Positions 43,443 to 51,474 of a stretch of DNA of 64,000 nucleotides are shown here, in pieces. The notes under the pieces were generated by a model. The model did not search any database. It worked only from the letters and a program-made list of their open reading frames with translations, and was not told the DNA's origin. The DNA is from Pseudalkalibacillus decolorationis (GTDB lineage Bacteria > Bacillota > Bacilli > Bacillales > Fictibacillaceae). Within the stretch, counting starts at the first letter, position 1, and every line of letters begins with the position of its first letter. The stretch spans positions 248,001 to 312,000 of the forward strand of contig NZ_JANHJQ010000002.1 in the NCBI RefSeq assembly GCF_024609785.1, in the 5' to 3' direction. Made by a program: the position numbers and the translations under genes.

Positions 43443-43464
43443 AACAGTATAGTACTATACTGTT
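43443..43464. promoter_or_regulatory. Perfect 22-bp palindrome before the copper-binding gene
   Basis: Arms AACAGTATAG and CTATACTGTT around a central TA, a perfect dyad. It sits next to the ribosome site, with a -10-like TATAGT or TATACT inside. The protein bound is unknown; the sequence does not look like a CsoR or CueR box that I know. Confidence 0.7.
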
Positions 43465-43492
43465 ACCGTTTTAGAGGAATTGTAAACATGTT

Positions 43493-43593
43493 GTACTTGC
43501 ACGTTAAGTATATAAAGATCCTTCTTAGTATAAGTGCATCTACGGTTAGTACTTATGCTAAGGCTGGTGGTAGCCGGGTTTTCTCTTTATCGT
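43493..43593 (+). repeat. Diverged R2-like repeat
   Basis: GCACGTTAAGTATATAAAGA, TAGTATAAGTGCATCTACGG, GCTAAGGCTGGTGGTAGCCG and GGGTTTTCTCTTTATCG keep the R2 order with many changes; it lies right after the DUF502 stop. Confidence 0.5.
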
Positions 43594-43594
43594 A

Positions 43595-44203
43595 TTAACT
43601 TTTTTTAAACACTGACTCAGTATTGGAACGTTGCTTGACAGTCATACCACCGGACAAGACGAATTTCATTGCTTCCTCCGGTTTCACATCAAGAATTTCT
43701 ACTTCTTCTTTTGGGATAAGAAAAGTAAATCCAGCAACCTGAAATGTCTGTGGCATGTAAACGGCAATATGACCAGCAAGTGGATCTGCAAGTTGATGGA
43801 CGTCCTCAGAGGTAACAAAACCGATCGATTTCATATTTGTTCCTGGTATAAACACGAGAACAACCTTTGAAAAGGACTTCTTTTCCCCAAGAAACGATTG
43901 GATTGTATCCTTTATAACTGAATAAAGGCTTTTAATAATTGGAATTCGGTCCAAAAACTTATCTACGAGTTCAACAATTTTTCCACTTAGATACTGTTTG
44001 GATAACCACCCTAGAACGGTAATCAATATTAACGAGGCGAGCAGACCTAGCCCCGGAACATAATCCTCTTTCAAGAATCCTCGAAACGTGTTTCCAAGTA
44101 TGCTGTCCAAGAATTCAAAGACTTTAATGACCACATACATGACTAAAATAATTGGCACCACGGTTACAATCCCATTTAAAAAGTTCTTGGCAAGTGCTTT
44201 CAT
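43595..44203 (-). CDS. DUF502 family membrane protein
   Basis: Protein of 202 residues. Two membrane helices near residues 12-30 and 55-70, then a soluble domain with DRIPIIKSLYSVIKDTIQSF (the family signature R-I-P-xx-xx-IY-xx-KD/Q), VVLVFIPGTNMKSIGFVT and VYMPQTFQVAGFTFLIPKEE. Function unknown; related eukaryotic proteins are chloroplast membrane proteins. The ATG at 44203 follows ATGGAGGTTG. Alone in its transcription unit, with repeats on both sides. Confidence 0.87.
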   Translation of the reverse strand: MKALAKNFLNGIVTVVPIILVMYVVIKVFEFLDSILGNTFRGFLKEDYVPGLGLLASLILITVLGWLSKQYLSGKIVELVDKFLDRIPIIKSLYSVIKDTIQSFLGEKKSFSKVVLVFIPGTNMKSIGFVTSEDVHQLADPLAGHIAVYMPQTFQVAGFTFLIPKEEVEILDVKPEEAMKFVLSGGMTVKQRSNTESVFKKS

Positions 44204-44221
44204 TTCAACCTCCATCTCTAT

Positions 44222-44341
44222 AAAGAAAAGCGCAAGCGCCCTGGGTAGCCAAGAAGGTCACTGGAAGGCCACTGAGGAGGCTGTTGCCGCCGGAAGGGGA
44301 CTGAAGTGATCCGAGTGGCTGGGCGCTGGAGCTAGACATTG
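44222..44341 (+). repeat. R1 repeat copy d
   Basis: AAAGAAAAGCGCAAGCGCCC, ACTGGAAGGCCACTGAGGAG and CTGGGCGCTGGAGCTAGACA. Slightly diverged from copies a-c. Lies between the divergent-end DUF502 start and the tetR stop. Confidence 0.85.
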
Positions 44342-44385
44342 CCTCTCTGCATCAAAATTTTATTGTACTAGGTAAATTGTTCAAA

Positions 44386-45030
44386 TTACGATTGGTATAC
44401 TCCATGCTGAATAACATCAAAATATTGGTTAAGTTGATCTAGAAAAGGCTGTGGATTTATTAACAGTTCTTGCTCCTTACCTTTATATGCTTGTAGAAGA
44501 CTTCGATTTAATTGATCCATTACATTCAATGTATAATCAAGGACAAACTTCCTAGTCAATCCGGGTCGTAAATCCTCATCCTTTAAATACGCAAACAAGT
44601 ACTTATCGTTCGCCTCATAAACATCCTCATAAATCTTCTTATAAAGATGATTCATATCTTCTTGAAGATCTTTCGGGGTATCTATAAATCCCTTCATTAT
44701 AATTTGATACTCATTTGGGTATATCAAACAGAGATTCATTTTAATGACCGTTATCTGTTTAATCCTTTCAAAAAAATCAGTTTGTTCGATAGTACTTATT
44801 TTTTTGTAGACATTATCAGAGATAACACGAGTAGAATGGTCTACAAGATACATAAATAACCCTTTTTTATTCTTAAAATAGTGAAATAACAATCCCTTTG
44901 AAATTCCTGCTCGCTTGATAATCTGATTAGTGGATGTGTTTTCATAGCCATTCATAGCAAATTCTTCTAAACAAATGTTTAATATACGTTGTTTTTTCTC
45001 ATCTGGTAACTTATCAAATGCGCTGTTCAT
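44386..45030 (-). CDS. TetR/AcrR family regulator
   Basis: Repressor of 214 residues. The DNA-binding head is QRILNICLEEFAMNGYENTS, TNQIIKRAGISKGLLFHYFK and NKKGLFMYL (residues about 14-63). The C-terminal ligand domain is divergent, as usual. It is the last gene after the ABC ATPase and permease genes (17-base gap) on the same strand, so all three probably share a transcript and the TetR protein represses it through the dyads upstream of the ATPase gene. Start behind GGCGGGATTTGAATAA. Confidence 0.92.
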   Translation of the reverse strand: MNSAFDKLPDEKKQRILNICLEEFAMNGYENTSTNQIIKRAGISKGLLFHYFKNKKGLFMYLVDHSTRVISDNVYKKISTIEQTDFFERIKQITVIKMNLCLIYPNEYQIIMKGFIDTPKDLQEDMNHLYKKIYEDVYEANDKYLFAYLKDEDLRPGLTRKFVLDYTLNVMDQLNRSLLQAYKGKEQELLINPQPFLDQLNQYFDVIQHGVYQS

Positions 45031-45046
45031 TTATTCAAATCCCGCC

Positions 45047-45844
45047 TCACACTGCAATATCCTTCTTACGGTAATACATAAAAGTAAATAGTGTACTAAT
45101 CAGCATAACCGCAACCATAATGATAATATACAACCCTTTCAGTGATCCATCAATAATAATGTCAGCCGCATCTACATACGCAAACGGACTAAGATATTTT
45201 AAGCTCTCTAATGAATCGGCTACACTTGCAATAATTTGGAAAAAGTAGGTGATAAACACAAGGCCAACCGTAACAGAAAGGATTTGACGCCCTTTTTTAA
45301 GGATGCTTGATAATAGAAAGGCGATCGCTGCGAACGTTAGATGCAGTAAGATTGGTGCGATTGAAATAAGCATATACGTACTAAGATCAAACGTTCCATC
45401 ATCGACCATTAAGAACCCAGATAGGGTAATCAATGATACGATTACGTTAAATAAAATAATATTTAACACCACTACAATAATTTTTTGAAAGATCATTGAC
45501 GTTCTTGAGATCGGTTTGGAAAGCAGAAATTCGATTGTCTTCTCGCTTTCTTCTTTTGCAAGCATATTACCTGCCAGTAAGACGACATAAATACTACCTA
45601 TTAGTGTGATTAGCATGTATCCTTCAATTGCGTAAAATCCCAGAACAGTTCCCATACTTATTTTATCCATACTAAATGCTTTTTTTATTCCTTCAGGATA
45701 GGCTTCCATTAAGGCTTTCATACTATCTTGCTGTTTAGCAAAATCAGGATAAATTTGCATCATCAGAAAAGTTAATCCGCCGATAATGAAGGACCAAATC
45801 AATAGTGAACGAAGGTTCCATTTGAATTCCTGTTTAAAAATCAT
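45047..45844 (-). CDS. ABC-2 type exporter permease
   Basis: Membrane subunit of 265 residues with six helices, beginning with the cytoplasmic MIFKQEFKWNLRSLLIWSFI. A central coupling region, LAKEESEKTIEFLLSKPISR, is typical of ABC-2 permeases. The C-terminus ends in YYRKKDIAV. The ATG at 45844 overlaps the ATPase gene end by 11 bases and follows GGGGGAGAAAAGA. The substrate is unknown, but the TetR-linked arrangement suggests a toxic compound. Confidence 0.88.
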   Translation of the reverse strand: MIFKQEFKWNLRSLLIWSFIIGGLTFLMMQIYPDFAKQQDSMKALMEAYPEGIKKAFSMDKISMGTVLGFYAIEGYMLITLIGSIYVVLLAGNMLAKEESEKTIEFLLSKPISRTSMIFQKIIVVVLNIILFNVIVSLITLSGFLMVDDGTFDLSTYMLISIAPILLHLTFAAIAFLLSSILKKGRQILSVTVGLVFITYFFQIIASVADSLESLKYLSPFAYVDAADIIIDGSLKGLYIIIMVAVMLISTLFTFMYYRKKDIAV

Positions 45845-46742
45845 TCTTTTCTCCCCCATTCTCTCTGTTTTCATAAAAGTGCATGAAAATCTCATCTAGC
45901 GAAGGTTCCTCAATTAACAGATCGCGATAAGTCTGTCGATTGATTTCATCAACGAATGTATGAACGTCTCCGCGATATAGGAGTTTCAACGTTTGACCGA
46001 GTTGTTCTTGACGAATAATTCCATCGAGAGACAGGTTAAGGGTCTGTTGATCCTGCAATAGAACTGTTACATTTTTGAATTGATTTTTCGTCAAGTTCTC
46101 CATCGTATCATTGGCGATTAATTGGCCCTCTTTAATAATGGCGACTCGATCACACATCTTTTGAACCTCACTCAAAATATGAGAAGAAAAGAAAATCGTA
46201 ACCCCCTTCTTCTTCTCTTCAAGGAGCAAATCAAAAAAAGTGTGTTGCATTAACGGATCAAGGCCACCAGTTGGTTCATCCATAATGAGAAGACGCGGTT
46301 CGTGTAATAGTGCTTGAACGATCCCAACTTTCTTTCGATTTCCAAATGATAAGTCCTCAAATTTTTTATTAAGATCTAATTCCAAACGATCCGAAAGTTC
46401 CTTGATTCGCTTCTTGTTCACTTTATTTTTATAAAAACCAGAAGAATAGTTTAGCAGTTCTTTGACTTTCATATTCTCATAGTAGTGGACCTCAGATGGT
46501 AGATAGCCAACTTCCTGTTTAATTGCCGTCGATTCAGAAATAATATCCTTACCAAATATTTTTGCAGATCCATCTGTTGGGAAAATAAAATTAACTAATG
46601 TTCGAATTGTCGTACTTTTTCCTGCACCATTCGGACCAATAAATCCATAAACTTCACCCTCATTGACGGTGAAGTTAAGATTGGAAACAGCCCTATGCTT
46701 TCCGTAGTATTTCGTGAGGTTATGCATTTCGATTGCTTTCAA
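45834..46742 (-). CDS. ABC exporter ATP-binding protein
   Basis: ATPase of 302 residues. Walker A GFIGPNGAGKSTTIRTLVNF (about residues 34-53), signature LSFGNRKKVGIVQALLHEP (an FGNRKK variant of LSGGQ), Walker B LLIMDEPTGGLDPLMQHTFF and H-switch IFFSSHILSEVQ. First gene of an ATPase-permease-tetR unit. Promoter and two dyads lie immediately before it. Confidence 0.93.
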   Translation of the reverse strand: MKAIEMHNLTKYYGKHRAVSNLNFTVNEGEVYGFIGPNGAGKSTTIRTLVNFIFPTDGSAKIFGKDIISESTAIKQEVGYLPSEVHYYENMKVKELLNYSSGFYKNKVNKKRIKELSDRLELDLNKKFEDLSFGNRKKVGIVQALLHEPRLLIMDEPTGGLDPLMQHTFFDLLLEEKKKGVTIFFSSHILSEVQKMCDRVAIIKEGQLIANDTMENLTKNQFKNVTVLLQDQQTLNLSLDGIIRQEQLGQTLKLLYRGDVHTFVDEINRQTYRDLLIEEPSLDEIFMHFYENRENGGEKNDF

Positions 46743-46762
46743 TCCGATTACCTCCTTATATT

Positions 46763-46820
46763 GACCATGTAGTCAGTTGTATTATATTCCATATTGACCG
46801 AATGGTCAATATGGAATATG
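46763..46820 (-). promoter_or_regulatory. Promoter with two TetR-type operators
   Basis: TTGACC and TATAAT on the minus strand (46805-46810 and 46782-46787) with exactly 17 bases between them. A 16-bp-arm inverted repeat, ATATTCCATATTGACC with its complement around GAAT (46785-46820), covers the -35 and spacer. A second 14-mer of the same form, TGACCATGTAGTCA (46763-46776), lies near the transcription start. Both have the TGAC-N6-GTCA pattern of TetR sites. Confidence 0.75.
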
Positions 46821-46982
46821 TTTTTTATCGATGTTGTACACAGAGAAATCCGCGGCTGTGGATAACTTTTACTGAAAGGTTACTTGAATAAATGGGTTAT
46901 TTCCCATCAGAGGTCGAATGATGTCGATAATCGTAGTCCCGAAATGGAAGGTTTCTAGTCAAAAAGTCTCACTGTCTCTAAA

Positions 46983-47168
46983 ATCTAAAGAAAACTTAGT
47001 TGGTCCTAAGCCTTAGCGCAGGTGATCGTCTTAGTCCCTAAAGGCCCTTGTTTTATACTTTATTAAAGTAAAGAAAAATTGGCGTTCGCCAAGCCTTAGC
47101 GCTGGCGTTCGCCTTAGTTGCGCTTATACTATAGAAAGTATTTTTATACTTTCTTAACGTGTAAAAAA
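46983..47168 (+). repeat. Double R2 repeat
   Basis: Two R2 units in a row: one with AAGAAAACTTAGTTGGTCCT and GGCCCTTGTTTTATACTTTA, the next with AAGAAAAATTGGCGTTCGCC, GCGCTGGCGTTCGCCTTAG and TATACTATAGAAAGTATTTT closing with TTTCTTAACGTGTAAA. Confidence 0.7.
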
Positions 47169-47499
47169 TATCACACCAACCAAGAGTACTACACTGAAAG
47201 ATTTGGTGGCTTCTGTAAGCTTCCGATCAACAATACAGAATGAGAGTGAGTTTAATTAATAAACCAATTACATCGGACCTTGAATGCTAGTCTGGTTTTG
47301 TTTTACTTTCTGTGTGTACCTCGGATAGGATGATAATCGTTTCCAAATACCCTACATCGAAAAAATATAAGAGGTTTTTTCGGTTTTCAGGAACTCACAC
47401 GTACATTACTTAAATTTCAGAAAAGTTAATAGTTTTTGTTGACATTTTTTATAAAAGCAGATATGGTGTTATATAAAATAAAGTCAACAGTGATGAGAA

Positions 47500-47757
47500 G
47501 GATTAAGATAGCAGCAATTATCATACAGAGACCAATATGTATGCTGAGAGTATTGGGATAATCTGTTCTCGACTCACCTTTTAACTGGTTTTCTGAACAA
47601 CAATAAGTAAGAAAATCCGTCTGACCTGCGTTAAAGGCATGAATTAAGGCTTCTTATGCAGAGTAAGAAGTGAAATTGGGTGGTACCACGTTGGGAATAA
47701 ACTCCTGTCGTCCCTTGTATCAATATACAGGCGGTCTGGCATGGAGTTTTTTTTATT
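47500..47757 (+). promoter_or_regulatory. T-box leader of leuA
   Basis: Leader of leuA. The T-box antiterminator sequence GGGTGGTACCACG (47678-47690) is clear. The competing terminator pairs AAACTCC near 47699 with GGAGTTT at 47744-47750, followed by an eight-T run. A CTC at 47568-47570 is a possible leucine specifier codon. Uncharged tRNA-Leu would stabilise the antiterminator and switch leuA on when leucine is scarce. Exact start not known. Confidence 0.85.
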
Positions 47758-47784
47758 TCAAGAAAATTTAAAGGAGGAAGGAAG

Positions 47785-49329
47785 ATGAGGAAGATTCATA
47801 TGTTTGACACCACTTTGAGGGATGGTGAACAATCCCCAGGGGTCCATCTTACCACTGAAGAAAAGGTTTCTATCGCACTGCAGCTTGAGAAATTAGGAGT
47901 AGATCGAATCGAGGCTGGATTCCCAGCGTCATCGCTAGGAGAAATCGTCAATGTTCAAGCTATATCAAAAGCTGTTCGCAACACGAGTATTGCAGTATTA
48001 GCAAGAGCTCATAAAACAGATGTTGAAGCCGCAAGAGAAGCATTAAAAGGTGCTGCAACACCTTGCTTGCATATTGTTCTCGCGACTTCACCCATACATC
48101 GCAAATATAAACTAAATATGACAAAAGAGCAAGTGATTGAAGCTGCTGAAATGGCTATTAAATACGGGAAAAATTATTTTTCGGAGATTGAATTTTCCTT
48201 AGAAGATGCAAGTAGAACAGAACTAGACTTCATATATCGAGTCGTTGATCGAGCGATTCAGGCTGGTGCAACTGTAATTAATTTACCAGACACAGTTGGA
48301 TACGCATCTCCTGAAACATTTGGAGATATGTTTAGGAAAGTGAGAGAGAATGTCCCCTCTATTGACAATGTTTTATTAAGTACCCACTGTCATAATGATC
48401 TAGGCATGGCCACTGCAAATACACTGGCTGCTGTTTATGCAGGTGTTGATCAAATTGAGGGAACCATCAATGGTATAGGGGAAAGAGCAGGAAATACAGC
48501 TATTGAGGAAGTAGCATTAGCTCTTGAAACAAAACAGGATATCTATCAAGCAAAATCGAACTTGGTGTTGAATGAAATCTATCATACAAGCAGACTTGTA
48601 AGTCAGTATACTGGTATGATGGTTCAACCAAATAAAGCCATTGTTGGTGATCATGCTTTTTCACATGAATCTGGCATTCATCAGGATGGCGTATTAAAAG
48701 AGTCGTCAACATATGAAATCATTAGACCGGAAACGGTTGGTGTTTCCTCAAGTACCATTGTGCTTGGAAAACATTCCGGACGACATGCTCTTAAAAAGAA
48801 GATAGAGTACTTGGGTTATGATTTAACTCAAGAAGAACTTGCGAATGCTTTTGAAAACTTTAAAAATGTGATTGATCAAAAGAAATATGTGATTGATGAC
48901 GATATTCATAAACTAATCAATCAAGAATTTATTAATCATAAGACCCGATATGAACTATCAGACTTAGTGATTTCTTATCCAGATGAACAAACCGAGGTAA
49001 CGATTGAGCTTATCGATGAAAAACAAAACCCTTCACGTACGACTATACGAGGAAATGGTGTCATTGATGCTCTTTATAATGGAATTGAACGGTTAATTGG
49101 TACTCAATTCCAGCTGCAGGATTATTCCATTCGCTCGAAAAATATCGAGAAAGATGCGATAGGAGAAGTGATTGTAAAAGTCAAAAAAGATGATCAATCC
49201 TATTCAGGTCGAGGGATGGATACGGATATCATCAAGGCAAGTGCAAAAGCTTTTTTGATAGCAATTAATCAGTTTTTCCAAACAGATCATCGAAAAGCCA
49301 AGGATAATAGTTTTACCTTTACAAATTAA
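47785..49329 (+). CDS. leuA: 2-isopropylmalate synthase
   Basis: First enzyme of leucine synthesis: condenses 2-oxoisovalerate with acetyl-CoA. 514 residues. The catalytic barrel has the DxxR metal motif in FDTTLRDGEQSPG (residues 7-19) and the metal-binding HxHND in LSTHCHNDLGMATANTLAAV (about 200-219). The regulatory C-terminal domain starts near residue 390, and includes GRGMDTDIIKASAKAFLIAI. It stands apart from other leu/ilv genes, so it is either the only leuA or a second copy. A T-box leader, not an operon promoter, directs it. Ribosome site AAAGGAGGAAGGAAG. Confidence 0.95.
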   Translation: MRKIHMFDTTLRDGEQSPGVHLTTEEKVSIALQLEKLGVDRIEAGFPASSLGEIVNVQAISKAVRNTSIAVLARAHKTDVEAAREALKGAATPCLHIVLATSPIHRKYKLNMTKEQVIEAAEMAIKYGKNYFSEIEFSLEDASRTELDFIYRVVDRAIQAGATVINLPDTVGYASPETFGDMFRKVRENVPSIDNVLLSTHCHNDLGMATANTLAAVYAGVDQIEGTINGIGERAGNTAIEEVALALETKQDIYQAKSNLVLNEIYHTSRLVSQYTGMMVQPNKAIVGDHAFSHESGIHQDGVLKESSTYEIIRPETVGVSSSTIVLGKHSGRHALKKKIEYLGYDLTQEELANAFENFKNVIDQKKYVIDDDIHKLINQEFINHKTRYELSDLVISYPDEQTEVTIELIDEKQNPSRTTIRGNGVIDALYNGIERLIGTQFQLQDYSIRSKNIEKDAIGEVIVKVKKDDQSYSGRGMDTDIIKASAKAFLIAINQFFQTDHRKAKDNSFTFTN

Positions 49330-50153
49330 CAATCAACGAGTAAAAAATATAGTTTAATCAAGAATTTATCTAGTTCAATTATTTGGGTCGCCGGGTAATT
49401 TCTAGCTGCTGTTCCTATAGCTATTATAAACGACTAAACCTGACAACAGTATGTCAGTGGTCTCATGTAGTCAAAAAACTATACTATGTAAAAAGTTTGG
49501 TCCATTCCGATCACCTAATTTTTTTATAACTTAGTACAGGAATAATATTTTGTAAAAGAGTATATAAGAGGATTAGAATGTTCAATGATTGCATTATTAT
49601 TGCCGTTACATTTAAAAACACAATCGTAAATTTAACTTCACTTTTTTTCTATTCGTTTCTCTCTTGATGTTCAACTATATGGCCCAATACAAAAGAGCGC
49701 ATTCTTTACTAAATAAATGCGCTCTTTTCTTGAATAAACAAAAAGCTGATATTAGCTCGTATTGTTCAATTAAAAACCTTCAACCGTTAGTGATCAAGGA
49801 TTGTTATTATTCTTGTCCCATGTATAGTGAGTCTTAACATTTTGTCAGTTCAAACGATGGATAATCTCATATTGATTTCCGCTTCTTTGTCACTTCGACT
49901 TCTAACTCTTCTCTTTCTATCAAATCACACCATTTCTCTTCCTATAATAAATCTTGGATCATCAAGGTATTGATATGGTATCTTGGTAAAGAATTACAAA
50001 CCTAAAACGTTTTAGTCTAAAAATAATAATGGTAATGAAAGCCACGAATATTTTTTTGTAACCTAACGATTCGTATAAGCTAAGCAAAAATAATAAACAA
50101 CCTCCCAATCCTTAGCGATAGATTGAGAGGCAAGTTTGTTATTAACTGAAACA
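49330..50153. other. Long intergenic region after leuA
   Basis: No gene seen in 824 bases. It holds a CTGACA/TGTCAG dyad near 49440-49457, the hairpin at 49691-49728, and near 50100-50135 a CCTC...GAGG hairpin followed on the minus strand by TTGTTTATTATTTTT, a likely terminator of the methyltransferase gene. AT-rich elsewhere. Confidence 0.5.
49691..49728. terminator. Hairpin terminator downstream of leuA
   Basis: AAAAGAGCGCATT pairs perfectly with AATGCGCTCTTTT across 12 nt. It is 360 bases past the leuA stop, so it may belong to a lost gene or serve either strand. Confidence 0.6.
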
Positions 50154-51068
50154 TTATTTTTTTATAGCATGGATATAATGAATTGCTTCGAATGCAGACA
50201 AATAATCCGTCCGATTACTAAAGAAAAGGTCATTTATCGTAGCTGGTGATAAATGTTCATAAATTAGTAAGCCTGATTTTTCTAACATATTCTCGATTTC
50301 ATAATAAGTGAAACACGATTTCATTGGTTCTCCACTTGCTGAAGCCATTTTCACCATATTTTCAACTCTATTAGACATTCCTTTTTCTTCAAAGAGTTTC
50401 TCGTCTGCATAATCCAAAACTATAGAACTTCCTGATGGGACTTTGGCAAATAAATTATTTATCAAGCTTGAATTTTCCTCTTTAGTTAAATAATAAGAAA
50501 CACCCAAAAGGCTAAAGAAAGTTTTTTTGTTATCAAACCCTTTATCTATTAGATTTGGATAAGAAAACTTTTTGGTGAAGTCCATCGAAATAAAATGAAG
50601 ATTACTCGGAATTTTAAAATTAGCATTATCCAACCTTTTCTTTTTAAATTCCTGTGTAGCTGGATAATCAATTTCAAATATTTCTAAGCTGTTTTTCAAT
50701 TCTGGATGTCGGAAACAAAAGGTATCTAACCCAGCTCCAAGTATGACATACTGTTTTAATCCTAACATAACTTCATTAAGTAATACTTTTTCGCAATACG
50801 CAGCACGTCCTAAGGGCGTTGGAGAAAGCTGGACTTGTGTAATCCATTTTAAAACTTCATCTGGATCATCTTGAAACCTTTGAGCAATATCTTTGTTGAA
50901 AAAATGTATTCCTTGAACCATATTCTCTCTGATGTCTGAAAACTCTTTTTGGGAAATTAGATCTTTTGCAATAAAATCATCGTAAATTTTTGGTGTGTCA
51001 TATTTACTGTGATAGGCTCGACCAAAAGCTGATATTAAGGAAGTTAAACTGGACTCATTTTGCTTCAT
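50154..51068 (-). CDS. Leucine carboxyl methyltransferase-like SAM enzyme (PPM/TIGR00027 type)
   Basis: Methyltransferase of 304 residues. LKQYVILGAGLDTFCFRHPE (about residues 108-127) is the SAM loop, followed by EIFEIDYPATQEFKKKRLDN and FFSLLGVSYYLTKEENSSLI, all typical of the PPM family whose members methylate carboxyl groups in secondary metabolites. The ATG at 51068 follows GGGAGGATAATTG. The transcript leader contains a strong hairpin with a T run (listed separately). The leader reads through in the same frame as the gene, beginning at TTG 51149. Confidence 0.88.
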   Translation of the reverse strand: MKQNESSLTSLISAFGRAYHSKYDTPKIYDDFIAKDLISQKEFSDIRENMVQGIHFFNKDIAQRFQDDPDEVLKWITQVQLSPTPLGRAAYCEKVLLNEVMLGLKQYVILGAGLDTFCFRHPELKNSLEIFEIDYPATQEFKKKRLDNANFKIPSNLHFISMDFTKKFSYPNLIDKGFDNKKTFFSLLGVSYYLTKEENSSLINNLFAKVPSGSSIVLDYADEKLFEEKGMSNRVENMVKMASASGEPMKSCFTYYEIENMLEKSGLLIYEHLSPATINDLFFSNRTDYLSAFEAIHYIHAIKK

Positions 51069-51085
51069 ACAATTATCCTCCCACA

Positions 51086-51120
51086 CAAAAAAATAAGATT
51101 CCCCCGGCCAGGAGAATCTT
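51086..51120 (-). terminator. Terminator-like hairpin in the methyltransferase leader (attenuator candidate)
   Basis: Minus strand: AAGATTCTCC pairs with GGGGGAATCTT, loop TGGCC, then ATTTTTTTG, between a strong promoter (51149-51176) and the ribosome site at 51078. Without an anti-termination event, most transcripts should end here. Confidence 0.7.
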
Positions 51121-51148
51121 ATTATACACATAAATATGTTAGCAATCA

Positions 51149-51176
51149 ATTATAGCACAAATAAATATTTTGTCAA
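51149..51176 (-). promoter_or_regulatory. Strong sigma-A promoter of the methyltransferase leader
   Basis: Minus strand TTGACA (51171-51176), 16 bases, then TATAAT (51149-51154): near-perfect consensus. The predicted start of transcription is about 51142, about 75 bases before the gene start, so the hairpin is inside the leader. Confidence 0.75.
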
Positions 51177-51350
51177 TAAAAACACCTTTTTTAAAAGTGA
51201 TATATTGCCCTTGTTGCAAAGTACGAAATTATGAGTTTGTCCTTTAACCACCTATTTGATTGAGTAATGAACTTTGACTTTAACAAACTCGGGATGCGGT
51301 TTGAACTGACACCCTTTATCTTTCAAACTGAATAAATACAACTGTATTTT

Positions 51351-51393
51351 TTACACGTTAAGAAAGTATTTTTATACTTTCTTAACGTGTAAA
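51351..51393 (+). repeat. R2 hairpin alone
   Basis: TTTACACGTTAAGAAAGTAT and its exact complement with a 3-nt loop form a 20-bp stem: the R2 family hairpin without its other modules. Confidence 0.8.
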
Positions 51394-51396
51394 AAA

Positions 51397-51426
51397 ACTG
51401 CCACAGTAAGATTATGCTGTGGCAGT
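51397..51426 (-). terminator. Terminator of yisL
   Basis: ACTGCCACAG pairs with CTGTGGCAGT, followed on the minus strand by seven T that merge into the R2 hairpin. 50 bases past the yisL stop. Confidence 0.8.
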
Positions 51427-51474
51427 ATCCCGGTTATAGGTAATGAGTGAATGAAACAGGGAGATTATATTTGT

